Below are positions 1 through 12,690 of a DNA stretch of 64,000 bases, piece after piece; position 1 is the stretch's first letter; each line of letters opens with the position of its first letter. The notes beneath the pieces are model-generated. The model made no database searches. It saw only the letters and a list, made by a program, of their open reading frames with translations, and had not been told where the DNA came from. Source of the DNA: Lingula anatina. Taxonomy: Eukaryota > Brachiopoda > Lingulata > Lingulida > Lingulidae. The position numbers and the translations under genes were made by a program. Location: NCBI RefSeq assembly GCF_001039355.2, contig NW_019776154.1:1-64000 (forward strand). Reading direction: 5' to 3'.

Positions 1-2270
1 GGGTCAAAACACGGTATTTGAAATGTCTCTGACGGGACATTTTAGAGACAATTTTAAAAATTACAGTTGGTAAATGATCCACATGGTTACTTTTAAATAC
101 ATTTTTATTTAGCTGGACCATAAAGGATTATGTAAAACAAGCAGCTAATTTGTATTGAAATAAATGTGGGAATTACAATCACTTAAAGATCGGTCTCTGA
201 CGGGACATTTTTGACCCCTGTATTTTTTTACTAAAACTCCAATGCAAAATTCTCTTTGAAATTTCATTTAATCAAGACTTTTGTAATTCGTATTGCAAGG
301 TACAAGTCTTGGGAAGCAATTAATGCACAAACAGGCCAGTTTTGTTTTCTTTCCTTGGCAGCATGGGTTGTTAAGTGTAAAAAGTCACTGTCTCTGACGG
401 GACACTTTTGGGCACTATTGAAAAATCTTAGAAAAGAGGTTTAAAAAGTCACATTTTTGTATGTAGTGAATCTTACTTGATGGTTATTGCAAAACAGCAT
501 TTCTGTACATTAGAAAAATCACCAGATACAATATGTTTATAATATTAATTAATTAATTATCATGACACGGCGATAAGGCACAGTATAATTTTCACGTAAT
601 CCACTGTCCATTACTGCTATTTCTCAATATCAATCAACACTGTCCATGATAGTTCACATAATAATTCCTGTTTTTCAATTAGTCTTAGAAAACATATCTT
701 TTCTGCACTTTAGAGATTTTTTTCAACCAGTCACATTAACAGGTGATGGAAACAAGTTAAGTCCACGAGTGTCTATGCTAGGCATTGGAAGGACTTCCTT
801 GGCATTTTTACGGGAATCCATGCTTTATCTTCTGTGGCAGGGTACACAAAGATTCTTTTGCCAGAACCTTCATTACGTTAGAAACTGACTTCCATTTTGC
901 CGTCTTCAGTGTCATGGGTGACCTGACCTAAGAATTGTTTTACTCCTTTCCTGGCAGCAAACTCCGCAATGACAAAATTTCCCTGGTGAGACTGAGCTGT
1001 GCCTTGACTGACACTGTCATAGTGCAGATGTGCAGGCAAATCAAAGTCCACAGTCATATGAGTAAGTTTAGCATATTAAGAGGGTTGCTGGTACTGAGAA
1101 TTGGTTGACACAAGTACATGTATACCTGACTGGGGCTGGGGCTGAAGCTGTTGGAAGTGTTGAATTCCTGGAACAGATGGACAGTTTACCCAGCGACTGC
1201 TGATGGGCGCGGTAGCTGCTACAATATCTGCTACAGACAGGTACATTACGTTGACATTGGGGCATAATTCTTTGCCAGCCAAATAGAATTGATAAGGTGT
1301 ATCTACAACCATTTTTCTCTGGAGCACAGCTCCCCAAACCTGATGTTTCATTTCCCCTATGATTCTATCCACTGGTCCTTTGCCATGGGCAGTGGTATAA
1401 AAAGTACCACAGTGCTTCCATACCAAAATCTCATTCATGATAGTACCTTGTTTAGACAGTAAAAAACAATTTTTGAATTGAATGGGGGTTTGGGCTCTGT
1501 CTGACCAGTAATGGACTTTGCTGAATGATTGCTGGTGTTGGAGGTCTTCGAGAATGGCCTTATTACAAGTAAAAACGGACTGTTTGTTATGGTGCAGATC
1601 ATCAGATACCACAACATATGGTTGGAGCTGGAGGTCTCCTTCAGACTCTGTTCTAAATCATGCACATGCAGTGAACAGAATTACCTGCTCACAGTTCTAG
1701 TGCTTTGACATGATCTCTGACGGCACATGTCAACACCTAATCACTGACAGTCAACCTAGCTAATAATCAGTAATAGTTAATGAATTACCCAGTAATGATC
1801 AGTTGCAAAAGAAAAATAAGAAATGTAACACACCAGAACACTTGAAAATGATTCAGTTGAAGATGTAAAACCTTGTGTTTTACATCTGTCAGAAAATGTC
1901 CCGTCAGAGACTGAAAATGTCCCGTCAGAGACAATGATAAAATGTGGCAATAAATTCACTGTTAATTGTTTTAATTTTGTAATTTTTAGCTATAATCATT
2001 ACTTATTATTATTTAAAAGAGGATTTGAAGTTTCATTTATACAACCTACCAGATGTGGAAAATATGAAAACTTTTCGAAGTCAAATGTCTCTGACGGGAC
2101 ACACCACTCCTAGTGCTAAATAATTTTTTACTCAAAATAAGTGAAAGGTGGCAGTTTTCTATGTTAAACTATTACTTCTGATTAGTTTAACATATTTGAG
2201 TGATAAAAACTTGAAAAAACAACCTAATATCTGACTCAGGCCAATATGACCACGTGTCCCGTCAGAGACA
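1..2270. repeat. Cluster of eight 14-bp motifs (TCTCTGACGGGACA)
   Basis: The motif occurs on the + strand at 26-39, 194-207, 391-404, 1714-1727 (one mismatch) and 2088-2101, and inverted at 1897-1910, 1918-1931 and 2255-2268. Spacing is irregular, so this is not a tandem array. It flanks both sides of the broken mobile-element ORF at 780-1657. Multiple short copies in both orientations around a transposase-like gene resemble the subterminal transposase-binding repeats of some DNA transposons; that role is inference. The element ends are not identified, and its left end may lie outside the window. Confidence 0.75.
780..1657 (-). pseudogene. Broken mobile-element protein of the SDG...QFKN...HGKGP type
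   Basis: Read on the minus strand, an open stretch from 1657 to 1076 contains VVSDDLHH, YWSD, QFKN and then AHGKGPVDRIIGEMK. This is the order I recall from repetitive, uncharacterised proteins in many invertebrate genomes (SDG, QFKN, then HGKGxxDGIGGxxK). After a stop at 1076, similarity resumes in another frame from about 1061 (GNFVIAEF, QFLGQVTHD), resembling the small C-terminal domain of the same family. That stretch stops at 878-880 and continues readable to about 780. The expected Gly after SD is Arg here, and there are at least one frame break and one stop, so the copy looks dead. The family probably has an RNase H-like transposase core, but this is inference. No ATG opens the first stretch. 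Confidence 0.55.
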
Positions 2271-2705
2271 ATTTTTTTTTCCTTTATGTTTCCCAGTGGC
2301 TCACAGAAAAAGTACTGGGAGTATATCAATGAAACTTACATTGTCTGAAAATTTGATTTGTTTTCTACAAAAATGTCAAAATTTTTAATTTCAATGAACA
2401 AAAAAAAATTTGGACACCCATGGCACCGTTACTGTGTTTTGACCCAAAAACAGAAAATGCACAGTGCTTGTGGTGGATGGGAGTTGAAAGTGATATCTTG
2501 AAGATGCTAGTGTTTGAAAAATAATTAAAAGAAAATGTAAAATAAAACATAACAAAGAATTCCAATAAAGCTGCTATTCAAACTTTAAATCTAGCTGTGT
2601 AATTACTAACATGACTAACATTTACCTGCATAATAATCATTGATTCCTTATTATGTGACACAGTTAAGAGAGATATACCCAGGGGACTTTACAATGAAAT
2701 CTCAT

Positions 2706-2834
2706 TGTGTGTTTTATGTAATCTCATTAAATGGCCACTTGAAAATTAATTAAGCAAATTACTTTATGAACGTGTGTTTTATGTAATCTCATTTAATGGC
2801 CACTTGAAAATTGATTAAGCAAATTATTTTATGA
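2706..2834. repeat. Two-copy tandem repeat, about 65-bp unit
   Basis: The unit beginning TGTGTTTTATGTAATCTCAT and ending near TTTATGA is repeated head to tail with a few substitutions. No coding potential is visible. Confidence 0.8.
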
Positions 2835-3229
2835 TCCTGAATTAATATACTGCCATATACATTTATTGCACCATAGTTCACTCTATAGAACTGCATTGCT
2901 TCCAAAACAGAAAACAAGCACAATGGTTTTCCAACACAAGCTGCACTTCAGTCTTAGGAACTTTTCAGTAAATTTGAGTATCATAAGTAACATGGTTTTC
3001 CCTTAATCGCTATCCTGGCAGCAGTGTCCAAAATACAGGTTTCTTCAACTTTCATGCAATATAACATAATACTTTACAGCTTAATGACCATCAATTTTTT
3101 TTAAAAAAAAGAAAAAATAAAAGTATCATGGATATTCAGAAAATGTGATATGGGAAGGTCTTCAAGACCATGGAAGTTCAGAGTCACACATTCAAAATGC
3201 CAAAATGTAAACAAGAGATAACTTTACTG

Positions 3230-3585
3230 AAATGATTTTCTTTCCATTTTCAACACCTTTTTACATAAAACAAAATAATCAATTTACTGTCATTTTTAAA
3301 TGATCATCTAGGAAAATTGTTGACATAGGAAAAATATCAATAGAACAATTTTAAATGTCCAATTTGCTCCATTCACAGATTCTGAACATAGTGAATGATT
3401 GGATCTGACAAACTGCAATGATGAGTTCCTTTCCATTTTTGATACTTTATTACACAAAGCACGATAACAGGTTTACCGTCATTTTTATATAATCAACTAA
3501 CAATATTGTTAAGAAGCAGAAAAATGTCAAAACAACACTTTTACATATCTAATTAGTTCCATAATGAGACTGTTAACATGCCTAA
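3230..3585. repeat. Diverged tandem duplication, about 190-bp unit
   Basis: The stretches 3236-3370 and 3425-3560 share TTTCCATTTT, TTTACYGTCATTTTTA and the flanking order. They look like an old local duplication and are noncoding as far as I can see. Confidence 0.6.
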
Positions 3586-3859
3586 GAATTAAATCTGAAG
3601 AAAAAAACACTTATATACAAAAAGGCTAATAACTTCATCAAAACTTAACTGATCAAGCTTATTTTCAAACTTGATCTGTATACTAGTCAGACTAATCACT
3701 GCTGTGAGTTGCAAGACAAAAGGCTGATTGGTTTTCCTTAAAATGTGTTATCAGTGTTGCATATATGCTGAATAAGGGAAAAAACAGCATAACTGTTGTA
3801 AATATAGTCCAATCAAGCCAATTTTCGAACTTGAAATGCGTATTATGAATATTCATCAG

Positions 3860-4090
3860 TTTCAATCCAANGAATCGATCTATCTCCCTGGGGAGTCTCA
3901 CTAAATTGCTGTCAACTTTACCAGCTTAAATGTCTGTCACGCCTAGTAAAGCTGTAAGGGGGTTATTAAATTTACCCTAGCTGCCAGTAGGCGTGACAGG
4001 CAATCAAGATGATTAAGTTGATAGCAATTTAGTGAGACTCCCCAGAGAGTTAGACCGATCCGGATGGATCGATCTAGGCATGGGAACCCA
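3860..4090. mobile_element. MITE, ATCGATC-TIR family, copy 1
   Basis: The arms are inverted: a left arm with ATCGATCTATCTCCCTGGGG and ACTAAATTGCTGTCAACTT, and a right arm with AAGTTGATAGCAATTTAGT, GAGACTCCCC and GGATCGATCTAGGCATGGGA. Six related copies lie in this window. A single N at 3871 lies in the left arm. The short ORFs reading MRLPRE in both directions are only the translated arms. Confidence 0.8.
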
Positions 4091-4099
4091 TTCTCTGTC

Positions 4100-5130
4100 T
4101 GTTGTCTGCTGTTGGCTAATGTTTTTTATCTCAAAGTTCTGCCAAGGCACAGGGCTCCATGCATATACAAAGGGGGTACTTATGATGAAGGTTCAGTATT
4201 TAGAAAATGTACTAGTATCACGATGCCACATATATGCATGTAGCTGTGTTAATTTGCATGTTCAGAGCGAGCACTGACCTCCATGCCCTAATGTTTTAAA
4301 GGAAGCTTTCACATATTTGAATTTTTTTTTTCTTCATGCATAGTTGTGGAACATTTGTGATTCATTACGAAAAAAACTAACGATTCACTTTTGTAGCACA
4401 ACATATTTTAATATGTTTAACATATTTTAATTTGCAGAATCCGGGGCCCCTACTTGTGTTATAATTATGCTGGAATGCTTCAACTTTTACAACATTAGTA
4501 ACTATTGGTAATTAGTTTTCTATACTTTGTTTGCTATCTTTGTGCTATCTGTACTCTACTCTAACTGGGGTCATAATAACCAAATTTATTTAACAACAAA
4601 TTCAAATAATTAATCTAATCTAAATTCTAATATTTTCTGATGGTTTACAGAGTCCTTTTTACACAACTTCGATATTAATATAGATGCAGTACTTCCTTCA
4701 CTGGGTTGTTTAAAGTAACATTATCAGCATATCATAAGTGCAGCTGCCCTTATTCAACAATTGTGTGGAATGTTATTATTAATTATACTTCCTGGTCCCC
4801 GTTTAGTTATGTTTGATCTGTCAATGTCTCCACTGGTAGCTACCATATCAATCTCATCAATCTCAATTACCTCCGTTCTCTTAATGGCTTGTTTCCTCAT
4901 ATGCTGACATGTTTTCTTTTTTTTTTAAGCATAATAGTTTAACGTATCATTGTTTGAGCTTTGACTTTAGTTCTAGCAAGCCAAGTAATGATGTCTGACT
5001 TCATCTTACGTCTTTTTCAAGCAAAACAATGTATCTACATGAAAATGCTGCTTAAAATTTTTGACTGTTGCTTAAAAATTTTGCATTTTCAAATACGTGA
5101 TCATCTGCTAAAAAATTAACTCCTTGTACA
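4100..5130. other. Gene-poor AT-rich stretch
   Basis: I see no convincing exon, RNA gene or repeat family here, apart from short homopolymer T and A runs. Confidence 0.6.
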
Positions 5131-5131
5131 C

Positions 5132-5236
5132 CTGTAGTTTCCCCACAAACACAATTGTTTTGCTCTGTTCGGTTACCACAATTGAGGCCTCCAGCTCGGC
5201 ATCATGAGCCAGCCTCTGGAGATCACGCAATGGGCC
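5132..5236 (-). CDS. Candidate internal exon, unknown gene
   Basis: On the minus strand an open 35-codon phase 0-0 segment follows CATTTTGTAG and ends ACTACAG before GTGTAC. The peptide is charged and soluble-looking (GPLRDLQRLAHDAELEAS, then IVVTEQSKTIVFVGKLQ). I do not recognise the protein and find no linked exons. Open stretches of this length occur by chance in this base composition, so only the good splice borders and the amino-acid make-up support it. Confidence 0.25.
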
Positions 5237-5467
5237 CTACAAAATGTGTGGTATTTATTTTTACACTTTATCGTTAAATCAACACCAGCCATCAGCTGCG
5301 AAACACACCAAGATCCAATCAAGCTATTCCATAAGTGGCACCAACAGTTTTTACGACTAAACAGGCCTTTAAAGCAAAAACAGGCAAGATCATCATTTTC
5401 ACTTGAAAATTTTCCATCCAGTGTGCCCTTCGTAAATGTCATTATATCATAATATCTTAACTCAGCT

Positions 5468-5469
5468 AC

Positions 5470-5500
<31 letters not shown>

Positions 5501-5501
5501 T
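5468..5501. repeat. (ATA)n microsatellite
   Basis: About eleven uninterrupted AAT/ATA triplets. Confidence 0.9.
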
Positions 5502-6329
5502 ATTAAAAACTTCTAAAACTTTGGACTAAAATTTGGGCCAAAAAGATAAATACAAGTAATTAAATTTTAATTTCAATAATCGTAAGTTTATTGAGTACTT
5601 TGCTATTAACAGGCCTTCTCTTCTGCATGGCACACATCTAAATAATTGACAGTGAGTCTCAGTGCAGACTAAAGATCATCTAAATATTTAACAGTGTCAG
5701 CCAGCACCCACACAAAAGCACATGCTTAGTGCAAAACTCTCTCATCAGCCTGTATATTTTCCTTTCCAAGCCCACACCAACTAATCCAAACTGTTTGCCT
5801 CCAATACAGGTAATATGGCAGTTGAGAGCGGCAAGGGAGACCCCCAAGTTAATAACACGATCATTGTACTACAGCCTTAAAAGGTCCCCTGCGGAACCTT
5901 ATCACAACATACGTATATATGTTACTACTACCTATATGCCCCATCCATTCACCCATGGGATCCATTCTCAGTGCATTTTTCTTCAGAATTAACTGCTGTT
6001 GTACTCCTCAATCTCTGATCATAATAGGTTACCGTCTACCTTTATTTTGTGTTATATGCTATTTAATGGTGTTGGTCTTAGGAACATGTAATTGTAGTCT
6101 TATATGCATGTGAAATTGCTCCATGCAAAGATCCCCATATTAAAGTTAACTCTGCACCTACAACTGTAGCTTATGTCACAAAGAAAAAAAAACAAAAAAA
6201 AAAGAAAAACACTGTGATATATTCCTGCAGGTACCAGATGAGATATATACGCAACCTCGTGAACATCAGGAAAATAAGGCCAGTTTATAGTATAGGTTTA
6301 TGGCATATACATACTAGCATTCAAATATG

Positions 6330-6333
6330 CACG

Positions 6334-6364
<31 letters not shown>

Positions 6365-6586
6365 ACACACACACACATAAACTCAAACACATGTACACAC
6401 AACACATGCATATGCACACACACGTATGTACACATGAACACACAAACTCACACACATGTTACTGATGTACATGTATATACAACATATGCATGCATGCACA
6501 CAAACATGCGCGCACGCACATACACACACACACATACATACACACACACACATACACACACACACACACACATACATACACACACA

Positions 6587-6618
<32 letters not shown>

Positions 6619-6630
6619 TACACACACACT
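6330..6630. repeat. Long interrupted (CA)n microsatellite
   Basis: Roughly 300 bp of CA dinucleotides broken by CATA, CATG and GCGC variants. It generates several long spurious ORFs (Thr-His on +, Cys-Val on -), which are not genes. Confidence 0.95.
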
Positions 6631-7090
6631 GGCACACTTTTAGATCCAAATTTTTCAACTTCCAAAATAAAGAGGAAAATTTTAACAAGCAGGTAAACAT
6701 GGAGGTTAGGCACACAGTAACAGCCCCTGATTAACTCTGACATGTTACACCAGTTACTCTCATGTAAGGCACATAACAGTGAAAGTAGTGATGACAAGGT
6801 AAGCGCAAACAGCAAATTGCATATATAGAGAACCATCCAATGTAACAAGTTGAAGCAGTGTTGATACAATTGATAGGGTACACGCAGACTGCAAATTACA
6901 TAGGTAACCATTGCACTGTATGATATTAGAGACATGTTGTTCCAAGTAAATGACTCAAAATTGCTTATTAATTTATTAAATGGTGTATATTTTGATGTTT
7001 TTTATACAGGTCATTCATGGCAAATAATCCTTTGGTTTTAAAAAAAAAACAGTTTGTAACAACGAGAGGGCTCCAGCTGCAATATGTACC

Positions 7091-7435
7091 TTAAAGGGAT
7101 AATAACTCTTCGTATGAGATCTATATTTCACAATAAAAACCTTGTGAATAACTCATAGAAATATAATATATTCTGTTTTACCACAAAAACAGCAGTTATA
7201 GCTATTATTCTGATATCTGAGCTTGTCTTTAGATCACGTGACCTCCATTGATGGCTATACTCTGTTAAAATCTCTTAAGAGATTTTAACAAAAAACCAAA
7301 CTTTTTAGAAAAAAACCAGGGACTAACTTTGAATGTAAAAATGGATTCATTAACCATTGGTAAGTATGGGAAAATTGTTGTTTACTCCAGGAAAATTCAT
7401 TTTTTGGCCGAAACGAAGAGTTATTATTGCTTTAA
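7091..7435. mobile_element. TTAA-flanked MITE, copy A
   Basis: TTAA (7091-7094) is followed by AGGGATAATAACTCTTCGT, and the inverse arm ends near 7431 before TTAA (7432-7435). A central palindrome (AAATCTCTTAAGAGATTT) lies near 7270. Copy B at 11.8 kb is the same family with the same TTAA borders. A TTAA target duplication suggests mobilisation by a piggyBac-type transposase, by inference. Confidence 0.75.
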
Positions 7436-7439
7436 ACGT

Positions 7440-8650
7440 AACAGGCAATAAAAAAAGTGGAAGTTTCAATTCATGGAGTTGTTTTCAAAAAAATAAATAA
7501 ATAAGTGAAACAAAAATAAATAAGATTTTTTTTAAATTTCATTCAGCACTGGAGCTTAGTTTGAAATAAAAATTGGTGACATTACTCAACCTCACCTACC
7601 CCCCCCCCCCCCAAATCTTTACCTTAGTTTGCAGTAAAAACAGTTTGGTGTACACAAATCAAATTACTTTTGGTATATTTGCCTCAGTGCAACCAGACAC
7701 ATGCTGCCAAGTCTTCTTACTGGCACTTAAAAACTGAGATACCATGACAAACCCTATAGACGGCAAAGTTAAATTTAATTGTTAACAAACAGTCTTTAAA
7801 AAAAGATGGAGAATCCTGGCAAGACAGCAAACCCTTCTAAAACAGCTTCCATATCGCCATGTGCTCTACAAACTGCTCAGTGTTTTTGTGGATTAGGAGA
7901 TATCACTTGGAAAGCTGACAGAATAATACATTTTTCACAGCAGGAGGAAAGAATTAACACTGGTAAAGCTTTTTGCCTGCATGCATATGGTAGATGGTAC
8001 AAGGGTACTGGGATATGTGCAGACATAAAAAGAGCTCACTAGTAACTATCAAACCACTCCTCTTAAACAAAAAGAAGCTTTTTATTGCCTACAAATAAAA
8101 TTGCATAATCCAGAATTGCTTTTGAGCAGACACAAAAAATTAATGCAATGTAAGAAAAAAGCTGTACGTAATGGACCACTTACAGTAGTGTGATGTATGG
8201 AACGCGAGAGAAAGAGTGGGAGAGAGAGAGATGGGTTATCAATTTTTCCATTTGTCCCCACTAGAGATAATAACATATTAATAAATTCTAAGAGAATATA
8301 AATAAAACAGACACAAAATAACTCAGACACTTTGCAACCGTAAAAGCTGTTAAATTTTTAAAATTTGTAGTCTAAGATGAAGGTTCAAGTTACCAGAGGA
8401 TATTTATAAGTTTTAGTTCACACCAAACAAATAAAAAAAAAATTCCATTCCGCAAGATTTTTTAGATAAACGATAATTTGAGTTACAATGTATAAGGCAA
8501 GTTAAAAGAGTTATTAGGAGTCTACTGTATACTACTAAACCATTCAACCTTGAATAATCCATTAACCCTTCTTCACACATGACTAAGTCTTAAGCTTGCT
8601 ACCGTACTGCAGACCAAAAACAATACATTAGATATATATAGTTAATGACA
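7440..8650. other. Gene-poor stretch
   Basis: It holds a poly-C run near 7600 and a short GA-rich tract at 8205-8232. A 78-codon open frame at 7806-8042 has no splice support and no recognisable motif. I see no gene. Confidence 0.5.
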
Positions 8651-8872
8651 GCATTCAGATGCGAAGATCATACCAGCTGGGTCAACCCAACTCCGCTGGG
8701 GATTCTCGTTAAATTGCGTTCGGTCTTGTCAGCTTTTAAGAGTCATGGTAATAAACTTCCACGTGTGTTGGACTTCATTACCCCAAACAATTCAAGGAGA
8801 CATGTCGATTATAGTGTTTGCACTTAGGGAGATTCTCCCACAGAGTTAGATCTATCCAGCTGGTACATTGGA
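8651..8872. mobile_element. MITE, ATCGATC-TIR family, diverged copy 2
   Basis: It begins GCATTCAGAT, then shows CCAACTCCGCTGGGGATTCT and GTTAAATTGCG, and ends with AGGGAGATTCTCCCA and GAGTTAGATCTATCC. The layout matches the copies at 28.4 and 52.7 kb, but it is much more diverged. Confidence 0.6.
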
Positions 8873-8879
8873 TTTATAT

Positions 8880-11770
8880 GAACGCTCCCTAAAACTCATT
8901 TCCTCAAGTTCACAATCCCATGCTTTGAATGTATTCATATCCAGAATTATATAAATTGATATGAGGGTACTACTATGGCTGTTAACGCATAAGAAACGTA
9001 GCCCAAAAACTAGTCTAAAAGTTGATGCTAAATCCATACTGAAGTCCACTTAATTGAAAGTAAGCATGAAATGGTGTGAAATGGTCTTTCTTTGTATAAA
9101 ACAGGCACAATATTTCATTCAATAACACATGTTCTTTCAATGGTACTAGTACTAATTTAAAGTCAAAGTCTTCAAAGGTTAAGCTATAATTTTTGCGTTT
9201 TTAAAGTTATTTTTTAAATTGTGAGAGGGCAAAGAAATACAGGTCCATTACATCAACATGCAAACAACAATTTATGTCAAGAAGCTGAACTCTGCTCACC
9301 AATAAAGGTCAAAAGAAAAAGCATCCTGTTTGAGGAAAAAAAGTCAGCAAGCGCTGCACATTTTGCGTTCAGTTTATTTTTTAAAAAAGCAATACTAAAT
9401 ACACATCAAAAACATCCATCCGCACATAAATACACTCATACAGGCACACAATCTTTTTCACACTCATTCACATTCTAATTTTTCTGAAACTGGTTTAAAA
9501 TGGGGAAAAAAAGCCTCTCTCCTTCACAAGAGAGTAAACAGACCCATGCATGCGGTGTGTTTTATGCATACGTTCACGGCAAATAAGGAAACTTCATGGT
9601 ACTTAAATCATTTGCACGCATACCAGACTAAACAAAAATAGATGAAGTGGGAAGATGAACAACTTTCTTCTATGCATCATACACATCAATGCTACCTTTT
9701 TTTTTTTTTTTTTTTTTTTTTTTGATGCATTCATAAAAGGCCTAGTTAGAATGAATCTTAACTGGTCCAAATTGCAATGGCAATGTTTGATGAGATCAAG
9801 ACCAAGTTGACTTAAACAACTCTTGTTCTTTGCCCAATGCTATACATTTCAGAAATAATGTGTTCCTTTGGCTGATTACAATCAGTATAACTTACATCGT
9901 GCAATCTAATTCACAATGGCAACAGTCCATCCAGATAAATGCTGAGAGGCAATTGGCCTACAGACATCCTACGTCATGTTGCCAAAATCACGAAGAACAA
10001 CTACACCCATCCCAGCTGGTTTTCTGTAATAAATCTTTCAATTCCCATTTTAAACTTGCTGGTTTCCTAGAACCGAGAACAGGAAGGCCTCATCTGCCAC
10101 TCACTACATTGTATAATATGTGTGGTAATCTGATTGAAGTAATATTGTGTTACAAAAAATGTTTTTTTTTTTTTTTAGGCCAGAAAATGTATAAAACAAC
10201 CAATTCGATAAAAAAATTCCAAAAACATGTAATGAAAGTTTCATGATCATGCAGAATGCTTGCAATTTGACAATGATTTATGGAACTGGAATCAAGTAAA
10301 AGTGTTCCTCCAAAAGTATTCAAACACCAATAGGGAAATGTTCAACTATGTTTTGGAGAGTACCACTAAAAGGTTTTTCCTCTCAGAACAGAAATTACAG
10401 AAGTACACCATACTTCTTAATAACCCTAAACTATGTTTCCCATCCTCCCATCCTGTTAGGCATTTCTTTTCTGACATACCCTGTTTACAGAATAATTCAT
10501 GGCCATGGGCAATAGCTTTTAAGGCATCAAATATTGAATGATGCTTTTACTGACTGGAAGCTAACTTTAGTTTGCTTTCAGACTGATAACATATTCAACC
10601 TTGATGTTAACCACCGGGACTTAATTAGGGCTCGAGGAAGGCTGGGCTGCAGCCAGCATTTTTTAAAGGGGGAGGGGGGGTCTTCTCTAAATAAGTAGAC
10701 TTTTTTATACCCCCTCAGTTTAAAAAATGGCTCAGAACCTACTAGATGTACTCAAACTTAGATTCAGTTTACCTTTTTGTCCAAAATGGTGATTCGTTAA
10801 TTACCCTCAGACCCCCCTCCCCCATCAGCCTGGATATGATGTAGGCTCATGCAAGAAAAAAATGAATCTTTTCAAGATCCAGATTAAAAAGTAGTGCTGG
10901 CCTACCATATTTACTTGCTGTTTAAGAAATTATTTTCAAATTGAACCATGTCTACTGCCAGAGTTTGGGTAATGGCTCCAATTTTTCATAAATCAGCCCC
11001 ACTACCTGAACACGTGCAAGCTAAGGTGGTTCCTTACAAGACAAAGAAGCCACCTGTATACATTCATGCTTGTATTTTCGCAATGTTTTTTTCTATTATC
11101 AATTCCAATTTCATCAATTTAGCAACAAAAAAATACATCTGTTATTCTCTTCACAGTTTTTTTTTCAGTTTTTCTTCTCTAATCTCAATGTGCGTGCTTG
11201 AGTAACCTATCACCTAAGCCAACAAAGGTGGTTACAAATAAGTGTTTTCATTGCCCTTTGTTAAATCTCTTTCAACCATCAAAAGGCTCTGATGTCTCAA
11301 AAAGTTTTCACAAATTACAAAACTTATCAGGATAGTAGTAATTCAGAATTAAAGAACGTTAATACAATTTCAACTGAATGCGGGTCTAGTATTACATAAA
11401 GGGCTTTTTCATTGCATTATTCCTTGGTGGAGGTCGTAGCCATTGGAGTGCTACATCCTACACCTATGTAATATTAATTATAATCTCACTGCATACATGC
11501 ACATGCGTACTATTATATACAAGTTTAAATACACAAATAAATGCCATTGTGACTTTAACAAGTGTCTCTCAATTTTTATGATCTAATCATTTATTATTAT
11601 TATTTATATTGTTTATTAATTGATTTATTTTTAACTTCATTAATTTTATTTATTTATATTTATTTATTTTGATAGAAACATACTGTTTACTATAGCATAG
11701 CTGAAGCCTGATGCAGCTTGCTCATAGCAGACCCAGGAAGAGGATGGGAGGGGGCACAGTGTTCTCCCCT
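8880..11770. other. Gene-poor stretch
   Basis: It holds a poly-T run at 9698-9723 and a G/C-run repeat-like piece near 10630-10830. Open frames at 9830-10246 and 10260-10541 lack good start context, splice borders or domain features, and I do not call them genes. Confidence 0.5.
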
Positions 11771-11779
11771 CTTAATTAC

Positions 11780-12188
11780 TTAAAGGGATAATAACTCTTC
11801 GTTTTGGCCAAAAAATGAATTTTCCTGGAGTAAATAACAATTTTCACATACTTACCAATGGTTAATGAATCCATTTTCACATTCAAAGTTAGTCCCTGTT
11901 TTTTTTTNTACTTACCAATGGTTAATGAATCCATTTTCACATTCAAAGTTAGTCCCTTTTTTTTTTTTTTTTTTTAAGTTTGGTTTTTTGTTAAAATCTC
12001 TTAAGAGATTATAACTGAGTACAGCCATCAATGGAGGTCACATGATCTGAAGACAAGCTCAGATATCAGAATAATAGCTATAACTGCCATTTTTGTGGTA
12101 AAACAGAATATATTATATTTCTATGAGTTGTTCACAATGTTTTTATTGTGAAATATAGATATCATACGAAGAGTTATTATCCCTTTAA
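11780..12188. mobile_element. TTAA-flanked MITE, copy B (contains an N join)
   Basis: TTAA (11780-11783) plus AGGGATAATAACTCTTCG opens the element; CGAAGAGTTATTATCCCT plus TTAA (12185-12188) closes it. The inverted arms are near perfect. Internally, about 60 bp starting TACTTACCAATGG occurs on both sides of the single N at 11908, which looks like two unmerged contig ends rather than a real duplication. Confidence 0.8.
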
Positions 12189-12549
12189 GGTGTCCCTACA
12201 CCATATCTCCTTTCCCAAAAATATAGCTTAACAAGCAATGTAAGGCAAATCCAAACAGTATTTTCTATCCCTGTGACCCACATATTACGTTGCCATTGTT
12301 CTCATCTGACGTTTTGTATTTGCTCATGGAATGTGATAATTTTATTCATTCTTCTTTGCGTCTCCCTTTTGCCAAAGCTTGGGTCCCAGCGTAGTTGTGT
12401 GCAAGTAAGAATATGTCAGGATTTGAAACTCAAAGCCACTTTTTCATGTTTCACCTGTCACTTTATAAATATACTGTATCAAAAAGGAAGGAGATACACG
12501 CGTGTGTTCTTTATGTAGATTACACATTCCCTTTTACTTAGAAAAATGA

Positions 12550-12690
12550 AAAGCTTGCAGCAATATTGCAGCAAAATTGCAGCAAGGAGTTTACAGCTAG
12601 GAGTTTGCAAGAAAAATGTTGCTGCTAATTTGCAGTCATATTGCAGCAAATTTGCTGCAAATTCACTGCGAATTTGCAGCAGGCCCGATA
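12550..12690. repeat. Array of TTGCAGCAA-type palindromic words
   Basis: TTGCAGCAA or close variants (TTGCTGCAA, TTTGCAGCA) recur about eight times in 140 bp. The word is nearly self-complementary, so the segment can form several short hairpins. There is no coding interpretation. Confidence 0.6.

Noticed and set aside
6214-6935. Several 60-158 codon ORFs on both strands
   Set aside because: They are translations of the CA/GT microsatellite (His-Thr and Cys-Val repeats).
9830-10246. 138-codon plus-strand ORF
   Set aside because: It has no domain, weak start context and a poly-T-encoded Phe run; likely chance.
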